Positions 43,137 through 46,118 of a stretch of 46,118 nt of DNA are shown piece by piece. The position numbers and the translations under genes were made by a program. Within the stretch, counting starts at the first letter, position 1; the number at the start of each line of letters is the position of its first letter. Location: positions 1 through 46,118 of the IMG/VR virus record IMGVR_UViG_3300010148_000023; one strand, 5' to 3'. The notes under the pieces were generated by a model. It did no database searches and was not told the DNA's origin. It saw nothing but the letters and a program-made list of their open reading frames with translations. The stretch is from a virus.

Positions 43137-43164
43137 AAAAAAAGCACCTTCAGAAAAGGTGCTC
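43137..43164 (-). terminator. Intrinsic terminator after the glycosyltransferase gene
   Basis: On the minus strand AGCACCTT, a 5-base loop (TTCTG) and AAGGTGCT form a perfect 8-bp stem, followed directly by a run of eight T residues (seven beyond the stem). It lies just after the stop of the glycosyltransferase gene and insulates it from gp25. Confidence 0.92.
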
Positions 43165-43184
43165 ATGAGAGGTCTTAACCCACT

Positions 43185-43952
43185 TTATATCACTCTTGGT
43201 TTTTCATGCCCAACACGTATCCGAGGATCACACCAAATCTCATATCCTTTCTCCTTAGCATCTAAGCAGAATGATACATCTTCTCCACACATATCCTGTA
43301 CTGCACCAGATTCAAATACCTGCATCTTCGGTGCGAACCAAGGATACTCTAAACTCTCAAAGACTCCATTCTTAATCATTACCCAACCAAAACCAGTATA
43401 GTCTACTGTAAATGGTTTCTTTCTTCTTGCCATTGTCTCTACAGTTTCGTGATTCATCACTCCACCATTTGATCTGAAATCATCTTCCTCTAACCAATGT
43501 GCAACAGATGTAGTCTTTCCATCTTCAGTACAATACCATCCAGCAGTAATTTCTTTCTCATTACCATCCTTATCAATTGCTAGATCACATAACTGCCAAA
43601 ACTTATTGACATCAAATACTATGTCAGAGTCAATCCACAACTGATAGTCATACTTAAGTTTACCATCCCAAGGTACTTGATTCGGTCCACGTAATACATT
43701 TGCACCTAATACTTTACAACGTGCAAAGTTTACCATTGAAGAATAGTCTTGACTAATCTGTATCGACATACCATTCTGTACTAAGTCAAAACAGAGTTGT
43801 ACAAAGTTCTTTAGGAAAATATAACTACATCCTCTACCAGGTAAACAAAAGACTATTGCTTTACCTTTCATACGTTCTTTGATAGCATCTATATCCCATA
43901 CTGGTTCATTTGCCTTGGGAGCAGCTGCTTTAACAGTAAATCCTTTTGCCAT
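43185..43952 (-). CDS. GT-A-fold glycosyltransferase-like protein
   Basis: The 255-residue product shows the layout of a nucleotide-sugar glycosyltransferase of the GT2 type. KAIVFCLPGRGCSYIFLKNF (31-50) fits the first strand and loop. YQLWIDSDIVFD has a DSD metal site at 108-110. GEDVSFCLDAKEKGYEIWCD (223-242) supplies the ED acidic pair of the acceptor loop, and His249 (VGHEK) may be a further metal ligand. It has its own sigma-70-like promoter and terminator and lies outside the late operon. The target (phage DNA bases, virion protein or host surface sugar) cannot be told. A DNA-modifying role would fit early expression in T4-like phages, but it is inference. Confidence 0.85.
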   Translation of the reverse strand: MAKGFTVKAAAPKANEPVWDIDAIKERMKGKAIVFCLPGRGCSYIFLKNFVQLCFDLVQNGMSIQISQDYSSMVNFARCKVLGANVLRGPNQVPWDGKLKYDYQLWIDSDIVFDVNKFWQLCDLAIDKDGNEKEITAGWYCTEDGKTTSVAHWLEEDDFRSNGGVMNHETVETMARRKKPFTVDYTGFGWVMIKNGVFESLEYPWFAPKMQVFESGAVQDMCGEDVSFCLDAKEKGYEIWCDPRIRVGHEKPRVI

Positions 43953-43975
43953 AATTGTGTAAGTCCTTCAACTCA

Positions 43976-44004
43976 ATTATATCAGTTTATTATGTATATG
44001 TCAA
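43976..44004 (-). promoter_or_regulatory. Sigma-70-type promoter for the glycosyltransferase
   Basis: The minus strand has TTGACA (43999-44004), a 17-base spacer and TATAAT (43976-43981), a perfect consensus promoter 24 bases upstream of the gene start. The -35 lies in the end of the preceding 78-residue gene. This is an early, host-polymerase type of promoter, unlike the late elements downstream. Confidence 0.85.
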
Positions 44005-44237
44005 TAAGAATCTTCGTCTGTGGGTAATGTAGAGGAAACCCTATTCGGACCACCAACACCTACCTGTGGTGCGGCAATACTATATGATAAGTCTTTTTCT
44101 GTATAGTCAGTCTTCAGTAATCCTACCATCACATTCAACAATTGCCACTTCTCTTCAAATTCTTCTTGACGTAAATTATAATATAACACTCTATCTCCTG
44201 CATATATGTGATAAGTCGTCTCAGAGGCACGATCCAT
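44001..44237 (-). CDS. Small acidic protein of unknown function
   Basis: The 78-residue product begins MDRASETTYHIYAGDRVLYY. A helical acidic stretch follows (NLRQEEFEEKWQLLNVMVGL), and the Gly/Pro tail ends PTDEDSY. It looks like a compact soluble domain. I recall similar small proteins in marine T4-like phages but know no function. It lies 6 bases downstream of the 33-residue membrane peptide gene, in the same direction, and its 3' end overlaps the -35 of the glycosyltransferase promoter. Confidence 0.75.
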   Translation of the reverse strand: MDRASETTYHIYAGDRVLYYNLRQEEFEEKWQLLNVMVGLLKTDYTEKDLSYSIAAPQVGVGGPNRVSSTLPTDEDSY

Positions 44238-44243
44238 AATGTC

Positions 44244-44345
44244 TTATTTTACACACATATTATATATCGCAACTATACAACTTCCGATGATGACCCATAT
44301 TGGAAACATTATAACTCTGTAAAATCCACCGAGAATTTTTTTCAT
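44244..44345 (-). CDS. 33-residue single-pass membrane peptide
   Basis: I found this by translating the gap. It starts MKKILGGFYRV, then a hydrophobic segment (IMFPIWVIIGSCIVAIY, about 12-28) and a short end NMCVK. Positive residues before the hydrophobic helix suggest the N-terminus stays inside. It ends 6 bases before the 78-residue gene, in the same direction. Short genes are easy to over-call; the clean lysine-start, one-helix pattern and the tight packing support it. Confidence 0.55.
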   Translation of the reverse strand: MKKILGGFYRVIMFPIWVIIGSCIVAIYNMCVK

Positions 44346-44554
44346 ATCAAAAAAGTAAAAAGGTCAAAAATTTTTTGCGGGATTTTTTTATATACAACTC
44401 GAACTGTCACCTCTGTAGGTTAGGGACTTATCGATTTTTATAAACGGCAACGCGAACCGCATAAAATATAAACAACCGCGTATAACTGCTGTTCACGAAG
44501 ACGAATAAAATAAGGTCACTAAGTGTTAATTAGTGACCACACAGTTCTTATTAC
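44346..44554. other. Intergenic stretch, 209 bases, with one strong hairpin
   Basis: No gene is supported here. It holds a patch of unusual, more GC-rich sequence (about 44441-44505, with CGGCAACGCGAACCGC and ACCGCG) and the perfect palindrome at 44514-44538. The part near 44360-44395 is A/T runs. It separates the 42-residue gene from the 33-residue gene. Confidence 0.6.
44514..44538 (-). terminator. Perfect 9-bp hairpin, probable terminator
   Basis: GGTCACTAA and TTAGTGACC form a 9-bp stem around a 7-base loop. On the minus strand it is followed by the T-rich TTATTTTATTC, so it could end transcripts of the 42-residue gene 16 bases upstream. The T tract is interrupted, so it may be weak or act as an operator instead. 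Confidence 0.55.
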
Positions 44555-44683
44555 TTATAGGTATGAATCTGCACCCTCTACAATATCATCGAGGACTGAT
44601 AAGATTTCACTGCCATTGTTTGCATTTTCAAATAGAAATTCTGCAAAGGAAGGTGATACAAACTCTACTGATGAGTTAGTCAT
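44555..44683 (-). CDS. 42-residue acidic protein
   Basis: I found this frame by translation. It starts MTNSSVEFVSPSFAEFLFEN, continues ANNGSEILSVLDDIVEG and ends ADSYL. It is acidic with an amphipathic helix in the middle. A TTGACA element with a weak TGTTAA -10 lies about 29-57 bases upstream, and a perfect hairpin follows the stop, so it may be its own unit. The codons read smoothly and the size is typical of small early phage genes. Function unknown; a host-takeover role would be a guess. Confidence 0.6.
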   Translation of the reverse strand: MTNSSVEFVSPSFAEFLFENANNGSEILSVLDDIVEGADSYL

Positions 44684-44711
44684 AATTAGTACGAAAATTA
44701 CAAAGGTTTGG

Positions 44712-44740
44712 TTAACACTGACAGTTTAGAGACTTGTCAA
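44712..44740 (-). promoter_or_regulatory. Possible sigma-70-like promoter for the 42-residue gene
   Basis: TTGACA at 44735-44740 is followed after 17 bases by TGTTAA at 44712-44717, which matches the -10 consensus at only three positions. The -35 is perfect, so a weak or activator-dependent promoter is possible. Confidence 0.4.
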
Positions 44741-44756
44741 GGTCTGATGTCACAAA

Positions 44757-44924
44757 CTACCTGTCAATTTGCGAGTCTTCGATATAACTTTCTACGGACT
44801 CATTTGGTTCTAATTTAAATACTTTTCTCCAATCAATATCACGAGCATTAAAATCATCGAACACGTCAAAGTTAAGTGTAACTCTAACTTGTTTTTTCTG
44901 GGTCTGAGTGTAAAGAACTGACAT
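44757..44924 (-). CDS. 55-residue acidic protein of unknown function
   Basis: The 55-residue product starts MSVLYTQTQKKQVRVTLNFD and continues VFDDFNARDIDWRKVFKLEP with an acidic end (ESVESYIEDSQIDR). It looks like a small strand-helix domain. A longer reading begins 63 bases further up, but that region holds a perfect TATAAT at 44959-44964 and a TTGACA. The transcript should begin near 44952, so the internal ATG at 44924 is the likely start. No Shine-Dalgarno sequence is seen. It is the first gene driven by the left-going divergent promoter. Confidence 0.75.
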   Translation of the reverse strand: MSVLYTQTQKKQVRVTLNFDVFDDFNARDIDWRKVFKLEPNESVESYIEDSQIDR

Positions 44925-44958
44925 GAAACTTAGGAGGGAGTTTGTGTTAGTTAATAAG

Positions 44959-44987
44959 ATTATACTGCCTTCTCCACTGTTTGTCAA
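44959..44987 (-). promoter_or_regulatory. Perfect sigma-70-type promoter, leftward
   Basis: TTGACA (44982-44987), exactly 17 bases, then TATAAT (44959-44964) on the minus strand. Transcription should start near 44952 and read the 55-residue gene at 44757-44924. Confidence 0.88.
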
Positions 44988-45015
44988 GTGGCACGATTGT
45001 ATTTATAAGTTTATA

Positions 45016-45369
45016 TGTGGAAAACGCAATATCCTCACAAAAACTTATCGGGGGGTCTTGACATTTCGGGGAGTTCTTGTTAGAATGTCCCCTAAGATCA
45101 CTATAAAAATCAACATTTAATAGAAGGATTTCAAGACAGTTATATACACCTTTTCCACACAATATTCCACAGTTATTACATACTTTTCCACAAGTCTGTT
45201 GAAAACTTATAAACAACGCATTTATATTTAAAAACACATTTATAATACTATTTTTAACGATTTCAGTCATAATTTACCTCTTTTCACTGCATTTTGCCTC
45301 TCAAAAGTATCATTAATAGTCTGTGTAATCTTCGAGACTAAGTTAGATTTATCCACATCATTTTCCACA
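45016..45369. promoter_or_regulatory. Cluster of five DnaA-box-like 9-mers
   Basis: Exact matches to TTWTNCACA are TTTTCCACA at 45151-45159, 45184-45192 and 45361-45369, TTATCCACA at 45349-45357 (plus strand), and TTTTCCACA on the minus strand at 45016-45024. TATTCCACA at 45163-45171 differs at one base. The motif is rare, so five in 354 bases is far above chance. The last two lie inside the 55-residue gene at 45267-45434. DnaA binding, an operator or another protein are all possible. Confidence 0.55.
45058..45086 (+). promoter_or_regulatory. Strong sigma-70-type promoter, rightward, with no gene downstream
   Basis: TTGACA (45058-45063), a 17-base spacer and TAGAAT (45081-45086) lie on the plus strand. 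An inverted repeat GGGGA (45068-45072) / TCCCC (45088-45092) frames the -10 and could be an operator. The transcript would run antisense to the small genes to the right; the only plus frame just downstream is 11 codons long. Confidence 0.7.
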
Positions 45370-45434
45370 GGCATTCTATCAATTAACATAAGAACATCTT
45401 GTCTTAATTGTGATTTGAGTTGTGATGTATTCAT
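45267..45434 (-). CDS. 55-residue helical protein, possibly read from a leaderless mRNA
   Basis: The product starts MNTSQLKSQLRQDVLMLIDR and continues MPVENDVDKSNLVSKITQTI, ending in a basic tail (FERQNAVKRGKL). It is probably a two-helix protein; the basic tail could bind nucleic acid. A longer TTG-started reading would begin inside the promoter. A TATAAT ends 6 bases before this ATG, so transcription should start at or next to the start codon, leaving no leader. Two DnaA-box-like 9-mers lie in the coding sequence. Function unknown. Confidence 0.7.
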   Translation of the reverse strand: MNTSQLKSQLRQDVLMLIDRMPVENDVDKSNLVSKITQTINDTFERQNAVKRGKL

Positions 45435-45440
45435 AGTACT

Positions 45441-45469
45441 ATTATACAACAATTAATGAGGATTGTAAA
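45441..45469 (-). promoter_or_regulatory. Sigma-70-type promoter close to a start codon
   Basis: TTTACA (45464-45469), 17 bases, then TATAAT (45441-45446) on the minus strand. The -10 ends 6 bases before the ATG at 45434. The element overlaps the 3' end of the 26-residue membrane peptide gene. Confidence 0.8.
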
Positions 45470-45533
45470 CAGAGAATACTATTAATGTAGATACGATTGC
45501 AACGATTAATAGTAAAGCAATTAGGTTAATCAT
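45453..45533 (-). CDS. 26-residue membrane peptide
   Basis: Translation gives MINLIALLLIVAIVSTLIVF followed by SVYNPH: almost the whole peptide is one hydrophobic helix (about residues 3-21). It starts 5 bases after the stop of the 44-residue gene and has the same direction. Its end overlaps the next promoter. Such peptides in phages can act on the host membrane (holin-like, ion leakage or superinfection exclusion), but nothing in the sequence picks one. It is short, so the call is tentative. Confidence 0.5.
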   Translation of the reverse strand: MINLIALLLIVAIVSTLIVFSVYNPH

Positions 45534-45538
45534 TTATG

Positions 45539-45673
45539 TTAGTAATTATGAATAGTGCGGTGTGGTTTGTAACAATAATGCCGTTGAGATTCTTCTGTTT
45601 GTTGTCTATATTCCTTTGCTAATTCATCCTTTAATTGTTGATACTCAAGAATTTCAAATTGTGTAAGTTTCAT
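45539..45673 (-). CDS. 44-residue charged helical protein
   Basis: It starts MKLTQFEILEYQQLKDELAK and continues EYRQQTEESQRHYCYK, ending PHRTIHNY. A charged amphipathic helix (about 5-30) is followed by a His/Tyr-rich end. The ATG is one base after the stop of the 25-residue peptide, and the 26-residue peptide starts 5 bases after its stop, so translation is probably coupled through the chain. No family is recognised. Confidence 0.6.
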   Translation of the reverse strand: MKLTQFEILEYQQLKDELAKEYRQQTEESQRHYCYKPHRTIHNY

Positions 45674-45674
45674 G

Positions 45675-45752
45675 TTAAAGAACAATGATAAAAAGAACGG
45701 TAATTAATGATATTGAATATAACTGTAACCACTGTTGTTTATTAACATACAT
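45675..45752 (-). CDS. 25-residue membrane peptide overlapping the 84-residue gene
   Basis: Translation gives MYVNKQQWLQLYSISLITVL followed by FIIVL: a short polar head and a hydrophobic helix (about 9-25). The ATG lies inside the last codons of the 84-residue gene (11-base overlap), and the stop is one base before the next ATG. A longer reading of this frame extends back into the 84-residue gene and is only a shadow. The tight packing on both sides is the main support. Confidence 0.45.
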   Translation of the reverse strand: MYVNKQQWLQLYSISLITVLFIIVL

Positions 45753-45996
45753 GAGAATATTCCTCTTGATTAATAAATTGTGCTGGCATATATTCTGATG
45801 TAACTTTATATCCACAATCTTTAATATACTCCCTAACTTGATAATAAAACTCATCACGAGATATTAACATTTTCTTTTGCATATCACCTCTGAAAGATAA
45901 TACTTTAAGCATACGATTGGAGATTAATTTGTTATCCCATGTTTTTACAGGATAGAAATCAACAACCATATTTCCATCTCTTGATGTTACTTCCAT
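45742..45996 (-). CDS. 84-residue small protein, tandem copy of the gene at the right edge
   Basis: It starts MEVTSRDGNMVVDFYPVKTW, then NKLISNRMLKVLSFRGDMQK, and the last third reads REYIKDCGYKVTSEYMPAQF before INQEEYSHVC. CGGAGA 9-14 bases before the ATG serves as a ribosome site. It looks like a small alpha/beta domain with a two-residue Cys content and no known family. The last 24 or so codons before the end are nearly base-identical to the end of the next gene upstream, so the two are recent duplicates that differ only in their last few residues. Confidence 0.75.
   Translation of the reverse strand: MEVTSRDGNMVVDFYPVKTWDNKLISNRMLKVLSFRGDMQKKMLISRDEFYYQVREYIKDCGYKVTSEYMPAQFINQEEYSHVC
45766..45835. 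repeat. 70-bp direct repeat, copy A
   Basis: This stretch matches 46049-46118 at 69 of 70 bases (only 45772 differs from 46055), with an offset of 283 bases. It encodes the C-terminal part of the 84-residue protein. Confidence 0.95.
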
Positions 45997-46033
45997 GATT
46001 GAATCTCCGTTGAGTTGTTTACATTTTCGACTG

Positions 46034-46118
46034 CTACGATTTCACCAGTTGATTGATAAATTGTGCTGGCATATATTCTGATGTAACTTTATATCCACAA
46101 TCTTTAATATACTCCCTA
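46034..46118 (-). CDS. 3' end of an upstream paralogue (cut by window edge)
   Basis: Only the end of the gene is present: REYIKDCGYKVTSEYMPAQF, then INQLVKS and a TAG stop. It is the same protein as the C-terminal part of the 84-residue product apart from the final residues. It ends 37 bases before the 84-residue gene starts. The start is outside the window. Confidence 0.65.
   Translation of the reverse strand, partial: REYIKDCGYKVTSEYMPAQFINQLVKS
46049..46118. repeat. 70-bp direct repeat, copy B, at the window edge
   Basis: The copy runs to the last base of the window, so its true length is unknown. The last 63 bases (46056-46118) are identical to 45773-45835. Confidence 0.95.

Larger units (their letters stand above)
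44925..45266. other. Gene-free, promoter-rich, origin-like patch (342 bases)
   Basis: No gene is supported. The patch contains a left-going consensus promoter (44959-44987), a right-going near-consensus promoter (45058-45086), three exact DnaA-box-like 9-mers, one near match and an AT-rich run near 45205-45262. Two further 9-mers lie in the adjacent 55-residue gene. A minus-strand 107-residue frame spans it but lacks support. Confidence 0.65.

Noticed and set aside
44208-44423. 71-residue plus-strand frame
   Set aside because: It opposes all neighbours, overlaps the 33- and 78-residue genes, and has low-complexity Lys/Phe content from A/T runs.
44925-44987. N-terminal extension (21 residues) of the 55-residue protein at 44757-44924
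   Set aside because: The extra part contains the TTGACA and TATAAT of the leftward promoter, so it would not be on the transcript.
44947-45270. 107-residue minus-strand frame across the promoter-rich patch, with an ATGA overlap to the upstream gene
   Set aside because: Its 3' end covers a perfect promoter, it is Cys-rich with irregular codons (runs of Asn, Cys and CCCCCG), shows no domain, and the DNA there is better explained by promoters and binding sites.
45675-45857. 60-residue reading of the 25-residue membrane peptide frame
   Set aside because: The first 35 residues are the shadow of the 84-residue gene in another frame; the ATG at 45752 fits the operon packing better.
1-46118. tRNA genes, CRISPR arrays, insertion sequences, integrase or attachment sites
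   Set aside because: Reading both strands gave no cloverleaf-like intergenic segment, no regular short repeats with spacers and no transposase or integrase motif; intergenic space is nearly absent outside the right end.

Overview
This window is part of the late structural region of a T4-like marine myovirus. The capsid, tail and baseplate proteins look most like those of cyanophages and related marine T4-like phages (family-level recognition, no search run). The DNA is AT-rich. No photosynthesis, host-metabolism, tRNA or integrase gene was recognised, so the host (cyanobacterium, SAR11-like or other) cannot be fixed from this window. Every gene that can be supported lies on the minus strand, so transcription runs from right to left.

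In transcription order, the right edge (about 44.0-46.1 kb) holds small early-type genes: a tight chain of micro-genes, two of them single-pass membrane peptides, with sigma-70-type promoters (TTGACA-N17-TATAAT). It also holds a 342-base gene-free patch at 44925-45266. That patch carries divergent strong promoters and DnaA-box-like 9-mers; two more such 9-mers lie in the adjacent 55-residue gene, giving five exact matches in about 350 bases. A GT-A-type glycosyltransferase follows from its own sigma-70-like promoter and ends at a clear intrinsic terminator (43144-43164). From that point the promoters are of the phage late type (TATAAATA, CTAAATA, AATAAATA).

The baseplate block is gp25, gp6, a 3994-residue gp7-position protein, gp8 and a 2767-residue DUF4815-type protein. 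The two giants alone take up about 44% of the window. Two small genes follow, then the neck and packaging block: gp13, gp14, gp15 and gp16. Next is an accessory group between the terminase genes: a 994-residue coiled-coil/beta-helix protein, two small beta-rich proteins, a 95-residue protein and a 48-residue coiled-coil protein. The block continues with gp17, a small zinc-ribbon protein, tail sheath gp18 and tail tube gp19. The head block closes it: portal gp20, gp67, an unassigned protein in the gp68 slot, protease gp21, scaffold gp22 and major capsid protein gp23, which runs off the left edge.

The genes form one assembly programme. gp20 seeds the prohead, gp67 and gp22 form its core, gp21 processes it and gp23 forms the shell. 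gp16/gp17 package DNA, gp13/gp14/gp15 join head to tail, gp18/gp19 build the tail, and gp25, gp6, gp7-like, gp8 and the DUF4815 protein build the baseplate. The main oddities are an apparent one-base deletion at the start of gp19, a few beta-rich modules scattered through at least seven virion proteins, a YHYH-like domain inside the gp7-position giant, and the origin-like, promoter-rich patch at the right end with a 70-bp direct repeat reaching the window edge.
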